Part shown: piece by piece, positions 14,186 to 21,850 of the stretch
How the letters are laid out: every line of letters starts with the position of its first letter
Numbering within the stretch: the first letter of the stretch is position 1
From: a virus
IMG/VR virus record: IMGVR_UViG_3300021168_000029
Span: 1 to 64,000 of that record
Reading direction: 5' to 3' (one strand)
DNA length: 64,000 bases
Made by a program: the position numbers and the translations under genes
The notes under the pieces: generated by a model
The model's input: the letters and a program-made list of their open reading frames with translations, nothing else
Databases searched by the model: none
Told to the model about the DNA's origin: nothing

Positions 14186-15609
14186 AGCTTATTCTCCCTC
14201 TTAATCTGCCATTCCAAGTCGACCACGATATTCCAAGCGGTGTAATCGTCATTGTCGCCTTTGCCGAGCCTGATATCCTCCGCAATGTGCGGCAGAGTCT
14301 TAGCGATGCGGCGAAGCTTCGCAGCGGCCTTCTTGGCTGTCTTCTGCTCCGGTGTCAGCGGGGCCTTGGGAGGCTTGGGCAGCGTGGCGCGCGTGATAAT
14401 GGTCTGCTTCACGCCTTCCGGGTTGTACTTATCCACGCGGTTCTCGTGGTTCTTCACGCGTGCGGTCATTTGTGGGATGACCTCGCCCTGCTCAAACATC
14501 TCGGTCGAGGCGAAGTACACGATGATATTGTCGCCGGACTTCATCTTGTAGAAGTGGGAGACGCCAAACTGTGATTCGAACGTGGTGTGATACAGCACTG
14601 TGGTGTTTTCCAAAGTGATGCGCTCGCCGATTGTGCCGATGAAGTTTGACTTGCTGTCAGACTCGATGCGGGCATTGCGGCGAATCTCAAATTCCCTTTC
14701 CTTGCTGTAGGCATTGATGGCAGAGACCGCGATGCCGAAGTTCTTGCTGCTGACTGATACAGACTGCGCGAGGAGTGCGAGGTTGTATCGGTAATCGTCT
14801 TGTGTGTGGATAGAGAGCGATTGCAGCCATTCGTAGGTGTTGGCTGCGAGGGTCTTGTCTTCATCGGATGCGACCAGCGGAAATTCGAAGCGCTCCCGGT
14901 CTTTCGCATTTCCGAATATCCATTCGCGCACGCGGCCAGACGTTGAGGTCTTACCGTGTTCTTGCGCGCTCTTGTTCGAGAGCCAGCCATACAAGCGGAT
15001 TGCAGAGGCTGCTACGGTCAGCACGTCATCCATAGGAATGCGTTCCATTACTGAGCCACCGCCGAAGCCTTCGCGCTCTGACATCTCAGCAAGCTCATCA
15101 GCGTCAATCAAAATCTCCGCGATAGCAGCCAGCGTGCTCGGGTCGGTGAGTCCAAGATAATTTGCAAGGCAGTTCCGGCCAATTTGCCGGAAGCCTGCGT
15201 CGCTGTGGATGACAAACGTTTCCAGTCTATAACGCGCTGCCTTGCAGTGGTCGCAGTAATTAGTGGCCTCGCGAAACTTGGTGGGGATATCGCCTTCGAA
15301 TCCGGGGACGCGGCGCATAACGTTGCCGATGAGCTTGCCATCTTCATCAGTGACAGGCGATATCACGGCGGCGAATTCATAGCCGTTTATCTTGGGACGT
15401 CCAGCCGATTCCAAGGTGACAGTGTACACGCGGCGCACGCGGTCGAAGCCTTCCTCGTTGCGGTACTTGATGTCCTCGAACGCGCCGACCGTGAGCTTGG
15501 GTGCTTCGACCTTGATGCGGGTGCAGCGGCGCGCCAACTGCGTCATGCGCGACTGGAGGGTGGATAGGTTGGCCTCGGGGATGCGGTAGGTCTTGAGTGT
15601 GGTGTCCAT
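14182..15609 (-). CDS. Large early protein with Cys/His zinc site, 475 aa
   Basis: Unknown function. A CDHC pair (about 119-122) followed by FVIHSDAGFRQIGRNCL forms an apparent C-C-H-C zinc site, an arrangement I associate with phage and plasmid proteins of unknown role. The C-terminal 80 residues are basic (TPEQKTAKKAAAKLRR). The ATG coincides with the predicted transcription start of promoter 6, so the mRNA would be leaderless; the next in-frame starts are deeper in the protein. Confidence 0.75.
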   Translation of the reverse strand: MDTTLKTYRIPEANLSTLQSRMTQLARRCTRIKVEAPKLTVGAFEDIKYRNEEGFDRVRRVYTVTLESAGRPKINGYEFAAVISPVTDEDGKLIGNVMRRVPGFEGDIPTKFREATNYCDHCKAARYRLETFVIHSDAGFRQIGRNCLANYLGLTDPSTLAAIAEILIDADELAEMSEREGFGGGSVMERIPMDDVLTVAASAIRLYGWLSNKSAQEHGKTSTSGRVREWIFGNAKDRERFEFPLVASDEDKTLAANTYEWLQSLSIHTQDDYRYNLALLAQSVSVSSKNFGIAVSAINAYSKEREFEIRRNARIESDSKSNFIGTIGERITLENTTVLYHTTFESQFGVSHFYKMKSGDNIIVYFASTEMFEQGEVIPQMTARVKNHENRVDKYNPEGVKQTIITRATLPKPPKAPLTPEQKTAKKAAAKLRRIAKTLPHIAEDIRLGKGDNDDYTAWNIVVDLEWQIKRENKL

Positions 15610-15615
15610 GCGACG

Positions 15616-15664
15616 AGTATCGTATATGGAGCGAATGATGTCAAGAAGAAAAACGTACTAGTAC
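15616..15664 (-). promoter_or_regulatory. Early promoter with palindromic upstream element (6)
   Basis: TTGACA (15639-15644), 17-base spacer, GATACT (15616-15621), perfect GTACTAGTAC at 15655-15664. The start codon of the 475-residue gene lies seven bases past the -10. Confidence 0.85.
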
Positions 15665-16128
15665 CGCGCTTTTATATTCTCTGCTTTCAGCGTGTCGCGA
15701 AGCCTTTGCTTTGCCTCTGCTCTATCCTTGGTGCGCAATATCTCCACGCCTCGCTTTTCGAATGGAGTGCGGCGTGCGAGAACAACATAATCGCGCTTGC
15801 TTGGGTCAAACCACAAACACGGTCGACACGCGTCGCCTGCTGTGTCCAGAGGCGCAACGCCGCGAGTGTTGAACGGTGGAGAGTGTTTGAATATCAACTC
15901 GCTTTCCAGAGCGAGAGCTTGCTCCTCTGATTCGAGCCAGATTATCTCCAGAGTATCATACTCGAATGTTGGCAAGGATATAACATGGTGTTGCGGGTCC
16001 AGCGGTCGCAGGATGCCTTGGGATGATTGGCCGATGTATTGGACACGGTCGCCGAGGCGAGCGATGTAGACGCAAGGACGCAGCCAGCTGCGCACATCCA
16101 ATGCTGTCAAGATGGTTGATTCAGTCAT
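15658..16128 (-). CDS. GIY-YIG-like nuclease
   Basis: A 156-residue protein. CVYIARLGDRVQYIGQS (about 22-38) matches the GIY-YIG strand pair, the first motif appearing as VYI; a downstream glutamate in ESELIFKHSPPFNTR matches the catalytic E and the conserved PPFN. It could be a homing-type or stand-alone repair nuclease. The ATG chosen (MTESTILT) is again seven bases past the -10 of its promoter, so it is probably leaderless. Confidence 0.7.
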   Translation of the reverse strand: MTESTILTALDVRSWLRPCVYIARLGDRVQYIGQSSQGILRPLDPQHHVISLPTFEYDTLEIIWLESEEQALALESELIFKHSPPFNTRGVAPLDTAGDACRPCLWFDPSKRDYVVLARRTPFEKRGVEILRTKDRAEAKQRLRDTLKAENIKARY

Positions 16129-16134
16129 CCAACC

Positions 16135-16163
16135 AGTGTAACAGACCGATATCACACTGTCAA
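16135..16163 (-). promoter_or_regulatory. Leftward promoter of the GIY-YIG gene
   Basis: TTGACA (16158-16163), 17-base spacer, TACACT (16135-16140). It lacks the GTACTAGTAC element. Instead its spacer contains TGATATCGGTC, a copy of the GATATCGG motif repeated through the adjacent non-coding region, so it may respond to a different regulator. Confidence 0.8.
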
Positions 16164-16173
16164 GCGGAAAATG

Positions 16174-16189
16174 CTATCATACTATCATA
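16174..16189. repeat. Inverted repeat arm A
   Basis: CTATCATACTATCATA, itself two tandem CTATCATA units with a third at 16191-16198. The exact reverse complement lies at 16530-16545. Confidence 0.8.
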
Positions 16190-16295
16190 ACTATCATAAA
16201 ATCCACATTTTGGAATCAAGTCCTTTATATTGATAGAGTTAGATGCCATTTTAAGGTCAAAATTCGCAAAGTGTACCCCCCACGACGCGACTTAG

Positions 16296-16343
16296 TGATA
16301 TCGGTCCAACAGCTAGCGATATCGGAGGAAAACTTTTTCCCTC
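16296..16343. repeat. GATATCGG repeats 2 and 3
   Basis: Copies TGATATCGGTCC (16296-16307) and CGATATCGGAGG (16317-16328). The second continues into AAAACTTTTTCCC, a unit repeated near 17309-17333. Confidence 0.75.
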
Positions 16344-16402
16344 TCTACGATGAAGTGAATTCAATTATATGAAAAATCATATATAAGGAAAATCTTTTCC
16401 TG

Positions 16403-16435
16403 CGATATCGGTATCAATTGAAGCGATATCGGTCC
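16403..16435. repeat. GATATCGG repeats 4 and 5
   Basis: Copies at 16403-16412 and 16424-16435, the second followed by TCC as in repeat 2. They are 21 bases apart, two helical turns. Confidence 0.7.
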
Positions 16436-16529
16436 AAGGCTCGCTAGGGGTATACACCTCTCGTGTTTTCGGCTGTTTTTCGCTCGTAATCACATCAATT
16501 TAAACGACTTAATTCCCTTTCGCATATTT

Positions 16530-16545
16530 TATGATAGTATGATAG
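16530..16545. repeat. Inverted repeat arm B
   Basis: TATGATAGTATGATAG, exact complement of 16174-16189, about 340 bases away. Confidence 0.8.
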
Positions 16546-16883
16546 AATCCGCGTGACGGCCTCGACGCCAATCTGACCATATTTGGGCACTTGCCAACGT
16601 GTGGGCAGCGCGAGCTTGGCTTTGAATAGAATCAACGAGTTACGAGATGCAAACCAACTCACGACCCTAACCGCGCTTCTTTTGTCATATCTTCAGTGAC
16701 CTTGTCAGGTGACGGCGCGTATCGCGCCAACCCAATTTCAACGCCTCGACACTCGCTGTAACATGAACAAAACAAATGAGATACAACGCACAAGCTAATG
16801 ACGGTTGGGATGAGTAGTTTGCCAGCCGTTTCCGATGAGCGCAAAATTATCGCGCAAGTCCTTTATTTTCAACGAATTTCAAG

Positions 16884-16926
16884 TTTGGCAACGAATTTGC
16901 TCCCCCAGCAAGCCGCTTGCCAAACG
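16884..16926. repeat. Hairpin with GCTCCCCCAGCAA loop, copy 1
   Basis: GTTTGGCAA and TTGCCAAAC form a perfect 9-bp stem around a loop containing GCTCCCCCAGCAA. A related hairpin with the same loop and a TTTGGC/GCCAAA stem lies at about 17108-17148. There is no T-tract after either, so they are not ordinary terminators. Confidence 0.65.
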
Positions 16927-17107
16927 CTAAATGCCGTAGAATCAGCAGCTTAGACTGTTTCTCGGCGTTTGGCGATTAATGCCCTATTAACCGCAAGCGC
17001 TCGGCGCGACCCTCCCGCAAGGAATCGCAACGCGCAATGACCTGTCGGCGCAGGCTGGCAGCGAACCTCGGGCGAAACGTTAAGAGCTTTGTTTTCAACA
17101 AGATAGT

Positions 17108-17148
17108 CTTTGGCAATTCGTTTGCTCCCCCAGCAATTCGGGGGCCAA
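17108..17148. repeat. Hairpin with GCTCCCCCAGCAA loop, copy 2
   Basis: TTTGGC...GCCAAA with an inner CCCCC/GGGGG pairing; both copies are preceded by TTTTCAAC about 20-25 bases upstream. Confidence 0.6.
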
Positions 17149-17264
17149 ACCGAGGACCCGGCAGCCTGCCGGGTGGCGAGCGCCCCAAGGCCCCTTTGTG
17201 GGACGGTGGTCGCATTCGTGGCAATCGGCCAATCCGGCTACGGCGTCACGTTACACCCCGATAG

Positions 17265-17319
17265 CGATATCGGAGACAAAAAGTGTCACAGTGACAAAAA
17301 GTGCCTCCGATATCGGAGG
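17265..17319. repeat. GATATCGG repeats 6 and 7
   Basis: Copy 6 at 17265-17276. Copy 7 is part of a perfect 16-base palindrome CCTCCGATATCGGAGG (17304-17319). Between them are two direct copies of GACAAAAAGTG. Confidence 0.75.
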
Positions 17320-17466
17320 AAAAAGTTTTCCCATCCCCGAGGAGGGTAGACTATGGCTGGCCCACGCTAACAGAGTTTACCGAATAAAACCGAGTTAGCC
17401 CAGAAGTTTGAAATCCAATCCCGGCTCCGGACATAAACGTCCGCTGGCCGGAACAAGAAGGACCCA

Positions 17467-18168
17467 ATGACGCAAACGGTTGAGCAGTTCCTAGTCGAGC
17501 AGTTGCAGAGGGTCGCCCCCGGCAAGTACACGCTGGCGAGCGTGCTCCAGCGTTTCCAGAGCAAGCTTCGGTTTCCCTGCACCCACTTGAAGGGCGGGCG
17601 CACGCCGCGCTCCCTCGCGGGACCCGGCAAGGACTACAACCTAAGCATCTTCACGTTCCCGACAGGCGTGACCGAAATCAAGTGCCTTTACAACTGCGGT
17701 TTGAAGATTCGCTCCGACGAGAAAGAGCTGACCGCCGCGTTCAACGAGCTGTACGACCTGCCGAGCACGAACACGAAGGCGTCATCCGAGTTGTACGCTA
17801 ACAGAAAAGACCCCGGCCCGGTGCCGACCTACACGGACGCGTATCGTCAGTGCATCAAAGAATCGAGCGACCTGTTCTGGGCCTATATTCAGCGAGGTCT
17901 GGAAGATGGGCGCATCAAACCCGGAGACCCAATCCTCGGCGCGGTTCTTCCGCACCCGGACCCGATTGAGGCACCAGATACGATTATCGAGCGCGGCTTG
18001 AAGTTCCGCTACGTGCGTCAGCGCGCAAAGAAAGTATTGCAAGCAACCGTCGTTGTGCAGGACAGCATCGCAATACCCGAGGGCCAAAAGGCCCAACTGG
18101 GAATATCTCGCACAGCACCTAAACGCTATAAGATTCGAAAGACCCAATCCCGCAAAAGCGGAAAGTAG
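17467..18168 (+). CDS. Unknown rightward protein, 233 aa
   Basis: First gene of the rightward block, after AAGGACCCA. The N-terminal half is mixed with Cys residues; the C-terminus is very basic (APKRYKIRKTQSRKSGK). No family was recognised. The basic tail suggests nucleic-acid contact. Confidence 0.75.
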   Translation: MTQTVEQFLVEQLQRVAPGKYTLASVLQRFQSKLRFPCTHLKGGRTPRSLAGPGKDYNLSIFTFPTGVTEIKCLYNCGLKIRSDEKELTAAFNELYDLPSTNTKASSELYANRKDPGPVPTYTDAYRQCIKESSDLFWAYIQRGLEDGRIKPGDPILGAVLPHPDPIEAPDTIIERGLKFRYVRQRAKKVLQATVVVQDSIAIPEGQKAQLGISRTAPKRYKIRKTQSRKSGK

Positions 18169-18177
18169 GAGTACCCA

Positions 18178-19035
18178 ATGAGCAGCGAAATTTTGAAATC
18201 CCTAACGGGACTAGTATCGAGCTTGCAGAAGAGTCTGCACAAGGTTCGCAAGCAGACCCGTGAGAACGCGGACGAACTTTCCATTCTTCGCGAGACTTTC
18301 GCAGTCGCTTACACCGATTTGAATGCGAAGCTGGATTTCCAGAAGGGAGCTAACGCAGCGCTTCTAAAAGAATTTGCGGATACACACAAGTCAGTCGAAG
18401 ACTTCCGTGTCCAAGCTTTCCAGCGCTCCGAGCAAATCGCCGCGAGCCTTGCACAGGTCAAGAAAGAAAACGACGACCGCGAGATGCGTCAAACGGTTCG
18501 CGACCAGTCAAACGTTGTATCGTTGCAGAAATTGGCAGCCTCGACCGATAAGGGGTTCAGCGCTGTAAAGACCGACGTCGAAAGCTTGATGACTGCGGAC
18601 GTTCGTTTGCTGCGTCGCATCGAGAATTTGGAATTATTCCAGAACGAGCTATTGGAGCGCGCCAAGAAGTTTATGCGTCCCGCCGCTTGTGCGGCACCGG
18701 GCTTCAAACCCGAATTGCCAGTCGGCCACGAGTGGGTCAACAAGAAGCTTTCCGGCGTTTACAGCCAGCTTGACGAAGTCGAGGCTCGTCTCGCCGCACT
18801 CTCGACTGCGCGCCGCACTGAAGAGACCGCACAGCTGGAGCGCCGTCTTGAGCAGTTGGAAAAGGCCGCAGCTAAAGAAGCGTTGCGTGATTCTCTTTCT
18901 CTTATTTTGAAACTGTTGGAGAACCCGGAGTTCGTAAAGCAAGCAGGCTTTGTGGTTGATATTTCCGCTTTAATGAATTTGATTATTAAAGTCAGCGATT
19001 GGAAATCTTGCGTCAACGCTATAGAGAAGGCGTAA
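18178..19035 (+). CDS. Coiled-coil protein, 285 aa
   Basis: Long heptad-like helices (about 10-115, 125-165 and 195-240) rich in Leu, Glu and Lys, then a hydrophobic C-terminal helix. No signal or membrane segment at the start. It is likely an oligomeric structural or accessory protein; the role is unknown. It follows GAGTACCCA. Confidence 0.75.
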   Translation: MSSEILKSLTGLVSSLQKSLHKVRKQTRENADELSILRETFAVAYTDLNAKLDFQKGANAALLKEFADTHKSVEDFRVQAFQRSEQIAASLAQVKKENDDREMRQTVRDQSNVVSLQKLAASTDKGFSAVKTDVESLMTADVRLLRRIENLELFQNELLERAKKFMRPAACAAPGFKPELPVGHEWVNKKLSGVYSQLDEVEARLAALSTARRTEETAQLERRLEQLEKAAAKEALRDSLSLILKLLENPEFVKQAGFVVDISALMNLIIKVSDWKSCVNAIEKA

Positions 19036-19036
19036 G

Positions 19037-19363
19037 ATGATTCTCAACCGCCGCAAATTTTTCAAATGGCTCGGGGTAGGGACTGCCGCAGCGGTGGTCG
19101 CCCCAACCATGCTCAAGGCGTTGGAACCGCTTTGCGTGGCACCAAAGACTTTGACGTACACGACGTATGTGATGGGCAAGGACGCTATCATCAGCGAGTA
19201 CGCCAACTACGTAAACTTTTCTGACTTCGCACTCGCGAGCGCGATGGACGAAGCAGTTGAGAATGCAGCCGCTGAATTAGGACATCGTGCCGGACTCAGC
19301 GTGGCTAAACTTCACAAGTCAACTTTTGATTCCAATCCACGCAGTTTTGGTTTCAGGTTTTAA
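19037..19363 (+). CDS. Tat-signal-like protein with capsid-derived segment
   Basis: A 108-residue protein. The N-terminus (MILNRRKFFKWLGVGTAAAVV) has the RRKFF and hydrophobic core of a twin-arginine signal. Residues about 52-93 align with residues about 93-134 of the major capsid protein at 38881-39906: 23 of 42 positions identical by eye, including NF-S-F and E-G-AG. A signal peptide fused to a capsid segment is unusual. Export and function are inferred. Confidence 0.75.
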   Translation: MILNRRKFFKWLGVGTAAAVVAPTMLKALEPLCVAPKTLTYTTYVMGKDAIISEYANYVNFSDFALASAMDEAVENAAAELGHRAGLSVAKLHKSTFDSNPRSFGFRF

Positions 19364-19364
19364 T

Positions 19365-19823
19365 ATGTGGGAGCTTAAATTCAAGCGCAAGCCGAAGCCG
19401 GAAGTCTTCGAAGAGAAGCAGGCGTACGTCCCGCAAACGCAGGAGCACTCGCCGGGAATTCCACAGTTGACGGATTACGCGAACCGCGTTTACCGCGTGT
19501 TCAACAATTATTGTACCGAGATGGGCGTGCAAGTCAGCATCGGGATGAACCCGAGAGACTACAACCGTCAGATGTATTTAAAGGTCGTGGGCAACCGCGA
19601 CGTGCAAGTTGACCACCGAGGCAAGACCTATTATCTAGCTCCGGGCGAGTCATGCACGCTGACTATAAACGAATCAGACTGCATGACTGGACGAGTGGAA
19701 GAGTTTCTTCCTCAGTTGACCTTGATGCCTTACGGCAACGCAGCAGCTCAACAGAACGTAGGCATGCGCGGTCTGCCAGTGGCGACAGGACTCCAGAGAA
19801 ATTTCTTTAAATACGATGTCTAA
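19365..19823 (+). CDS. Unknown protein, 152 aa
   Basis: Starts MWELKFKRKPKPEVF directly after the preceding stop; a longer frame begins inside that gene and is rejected. The C-terminal half is beta-rich (TYYLAPGESCTLTINES), like a small virion accessory. No family was recognised. Confidence 0.7.
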   Translation: MWELKFKRKPKPEVFEEKQAYVPQTQEHSPGIPQLTDYANRVYRVFNNYCTEMGVQVSIGMNPRDYNRQMYLKVVGNRDVQVDHRGKTYYLAPGESCTLTINESDCMTGRVEEFLPQLTLMPYGNAAAQQNVGMRGLPVATGLQRNFFKYDV

Positions 19824-19998
19824 GAAAAACATCATCGAGAAGAAACAAATCGACAACAACACGATGCACGTCACGTTCGACAACCCGGATGGGCAGCGCA
19901 CTTACGAATTCAAGGGCAGCTCGATGAGAGCAATTAAGCGAGGCAAAGACCCCGCAGGCTTGACGGGCGGAAGATTAGTGGAGCACAGACGCAAATGA
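19816..19998 (+). CDS. Unknown small protein, 60 aa
   Basis: Basic, beta-rich (NTMHVTFDNPDGQRTYEFKG) with a basic tail. Overlaps both neighbours by a few bases. Confidence 0.65.
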   Translation: MSKKNIIEKKQIDNNTMHVTFDNPDGQRTYEFKGSSMRAIKRGKDPAGLTGGRLVEHRRK

Positions 19999-20234
19999 AG
20001 AACTGGTCTAACGGAAATATCGGAGTTGACCCAAATTACTTTTACTACGTCCCGACTCCCACAATTCCCAACGGATGGCCTGTATATCCAGCTCCTACTG
20101 TGTATCCGCAATATCCGCAGTATCCAGCAGCTCCCGACGTTTGTCCGGGATGTGGTCGCTGCCGCCAATGCGGCCAGCCAGCACCGCCGATTGTGATTAC
20201 GACGATAACCTGCAATAAGGAAATAGATGGCTGA
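19995..20234 (+). CDS. Pro/Tyr-rich protein with Cys cluster
   Basis: A 79-residue protein with repeated YP(Q/A)YPQYP units followed by CPGCGRCRQCG, a four-Cys cluster that may bind zinc. The start overlaps the previous stop (ATGA). The low-complexity Pro/Tyr region suggests a flexible linker or tail. Confidence 0.65.
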   Translation: MKNWSNGNIGVDPNYFYYVPTPTIPNGWPVYPAPTVYPQYPQYPAAPDVCPGCGRCRQCGQPAPPIVITTITCNKEIDG

Positions 20235-20496
20235 CCAGATATCGCCCATGGATTACGAGGTCGCCGCGCAGTTCGCGCACTTCTTCACCGCCGCGTTTCT
20301 AGTCAGTCAGATAGGAAGAGCGGGATGGCACTGGCTGCTGTTCGCCGCAATCGGCATGACAGCGTTCGCCGCCGTGAAAGAATTTTGGTACGATGTGAAG
20401 CACGAGAATCCACTGGTTCGAGGCTCTAGCCCGCTAGACTTCGGGATGTATCTCGCTGGAGTTTTGACGGCAGTAGGTCTTTGGTTTGTGAGGTAA
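20227..20496 (+). CDS. Membrane protein, 89 aa
   Basis: Three hydrophobic stretches at about 13-30, 33-50 and 70-88, with a charged loop (VKHENPLVRG). It is a small integral membrane protein next to another one. It could be holin-like, but no lysis gene is adjacent. Confidence 0.7.
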   Translation: MADQISPMDYEVAAQFAHFFTAAFLVSQIGRAGWHWLLFAAIGMTAFAAVKEFWYDVKHENPLVRGSSPLDFGMYLAGVLTAVGLWFVR

Positions 20497-20498
20497 AA

Positions 20499-20834
20499 AT
20501 GTTCGTACCCATCAGCGGTAGTCAGACAGGAATTCTTGCAGCAACTGCTTTTGCATTCCTCCTAGCTTTCATGGGAGACTGCTACACCACGATGGTTGGA
20601 TTGGAGCACGGCTTCATTGAAACCAATCCGGTTAGCCGCTGGTTCTTTTCCAAGATTGGTCAGACGGGCACATTTTTCGCTCAAGCGGTAGCCATCCTGA
20701 TTGGCGGCGCAGCGATGTCCAACTGGGGCTTCGGCCCTCCAGAAGTATTTTGGGGAAGCTTAGCCGCAACCGAGACCTTCTTCGCTGTTCGCAACTATTT
20801 GAGATTGAAGGCCGCAAAGATTAGTTTGAAGTAA
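20499..20834 (+). CDS. Membrane protein, 111 aa
   Basis: Start chosen at MFVPISGSQ, just past the upstream stop and GAGG. Hydrophobic segments lie at about 10-26 and 55-72. The motif DCYTTMVGLEHGFIETNPVSRW resembles the DUF5658-type small membrane proteins that carry an E-x-NP motif. The function is unknown. Confidence 0.7.
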   Translation: MFVPISGSQTGILAATAFAFLLAFMGDCYTTMVGLEHGFIETNPVSRWFFSKIGQTGTFFAQAVAILIGGAAMSNWGFGPPEVFWGSLAATETFFAVRNYLRLKAAKISLK

Positions 20835-20849
20835 TCGAGCAGAGGTATC

Positions 20850-21203
20850 ATGGCAGAGACAAAGAAGAAGTCACCCGACAGCAGCGTTCCTTTCCAGCAC
20901 GGTGCGGTCGGCGACCCCGATGACTACAAGCCGACATACGGCGACCCGAAGGTCACGGCGGCGAATGACGTAGCTCGCCAGAAAGAACCTCGCTTCGGCG
21001 CGAAGCAGGGAATTTTGGAAACGCAGAAGGAAGTCGGCGGGCAGAGCTATCCCGGTCGCGCGACTCCTCCGGTCCAGCAGGTTACGACCGCGAAGGAAGA
21101 CACGGGCACCCACGCGCGTTGCGCGCAGCGACAGAACGGATTGAACCGCTATCCGATTAACGAGCACGAAGAGAAGCACAAGACCCACGGGCCGAACAAT
21201 TAA
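20850..21203 (+). CDS. Unknown hydrophilic protein, 117 aa
   Basis: Low-complexity, charged (MAETKKKSPDSSVPFQHG), rich in Lys, Gly and Pro, probably disordered. The start follows AGAGGTATC. Confidence 0.65.
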   Translation: MAETKKKSPDSSVPFQHGAVGDPDDYKPTYGDPKVTAANDVARQKEPRFGAKQGILETQKEVGGQSYPGRATPPVQQVTTAKEDTGTHARCAQRQNGLNRYPINEHEEKHKTHGPNN

Positions 21204-21511
21204 TGTTCGCTTGGTTAAAATTTTGGAAAAAGGAAACGAAAATGAGCGAAGTAGCCACGATTGTAGCAGACATAAAGGCTGAGGCCGTCAAGGTTGAAGG
21301 CGAAGTAAAGGCCGCTGTTACCGATGTCAAGGCCGAGTTCGAGAAGGTATTCTCCGCAGCCAAGGTTGAGGCTGTCACAATCGAGAGCACCGTTGCCGCC
21401 GAGATTGTGAAGTTGAAGGCACTCGTTGCCACTCTTGACCAGAGCGCGCTCGTGAAGGCGCTGGAAGCGAAGGTTGACGCGCTCATCGCGAAGATTGGCG
21501 TCAAGCTGTAA
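21203..21511 (+). CDS. Ala/Val-rich helical protein, up to 102 aa
   Basis: The mature part (VEGEVKAAVTDVKAEF...) is a nearly continuous amphipathic helix. Two starts are possible: the ATG at 21203 overlapping the upstream stop, or the ATG at 21242 behind AAGGAAACG; the second has the better ribosome binding site, giving 89 residues. The tRNA-array promoter follows immediately. Confidence 0.65.
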   Translation: MFAWLKFWKKETKMSEVATIVADIKAEAVKVEGEVKAAVTDVKAEFEKVFSAAKVEAVTIESTVAAEIVKLKALVATLDQSALVKALEAKVDALIAKIGVKL

Positions 21512-21517
21512 TAGTTC

Positions 21518-21546
21518 TTGACATCCGCCGCCGAGTGTGGTAGGAT
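21518..21546 (+). promoter_or_regulatory. tRNA-array promoter A
   Basis: TTGACA (21518-21523), 17-base spacer ending GTGTGG, TAGGAT (21541-21546). Predicted start at A21553. Confidence 0.85.
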
Positions 21547-21552
21547 TCACCC

Positions 21553-21633
21553 ACGGTCGAGGAAGGGTAGCGATTAGCCCTACTTAAACGGAGATGTATC
21601 TCCGGCCTCGGAGGGTGGCGACCATTACCGCCA
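21553..21633 (+). ncRNA. Leader small RNA of the tRNA array, ~81 nt
   Basis: From the predicted start to a CCA followed by the AATTTTC linker used between tRNAs. It contains hairpins (CGGAGATGTATCTCCG; GGTGG...CCGCC) and a CGAGG/CCTCG closing stem, but no T-arm. It is tRNA-sized, not foldable as a tRNA. The function is unknown. Confidence 0.5.
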
Positions 21634-21643
21634 AATTTTCAGT

Positions 21644-21718
21644 GGTGTCGTTAGTGTAAAGGTAGCACGGGGGACTGTGAATCCCTCGGCACGGGTTCGA
21701 CCCCCGTACTTCACCCCA
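21644..21718 (+). tRNA. tRNA-His (GTG)
   Basis: Anticodon loop CTGTGAA. An encoded G at -1 opposite C73, the tRNA-His identity pair, is present, with CCA. Acceptor pairs 4:69 and 5:68 are T-T and C-T mismatches. Confidence 0.88.
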
Positions 21719-21733
21719 AGTTTAAAATAGTAC

Positions 21734-21762
21734 TTGACAAGTTTCGAGAACTGTGCTAGACT
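21734..21762 (+). promoter_or_regulatory. tRNA-array promoter B
   Basis: TTGACA (21734-21739), 17-base spacer, TAGACT (21757-21762). Confidence 0.82.
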
Positions 21763-21768
21763 GGTTCT

Positions 21769-21839
21769 CGAATCGCAGTAGCATCACCTTGCATTAGTTG
21801 CACCTCCAAGGGGCAGCTAGCACGAGCCAAAGCTGCCCC
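21769..21839 (+). ncRNA. Short RNA ending in a strong hairpin
   Basis: Starts at promoter B and ends with a perfect 9-bp hairpin (GGGGCAGCT...AGCTGCCCC, 21810-21839). The next promoter begins 12 bases later. No reading frame; no U-tract after the hairpin. Confidence 0.5.
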
Positions 21840-21850
21840 GAAAATAAAGC

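Larger units (their letters stand above)
16164..17466. other. Divergent non-coding control region / candidate origin
   Basis: About 1.3 kb with no convincing gene. It holds seven copies of the GATATCGG motif (one in the flanking promoter), an inverted pair of 16-base repeats (CTATCATACTATCATA at 16174-16189, its complement at 16530-16545), two related hairpins with a shared GCTCCCCCAGCAA loop, and a TGTCACAGTGACA palindrome near 17284. Transcription diverges from its two ends. This layout fits an origin or master operator region. A short TAGACT box at 17348-17353 may be a rightward -10 without a good -35. Confidence 0.6.

Noticed and set aside
16164-17466. CRISPR array
   Set aside because: Repeats are 8-16 bases, irregularly spaced and often palindromic; no spacers of uniform length.
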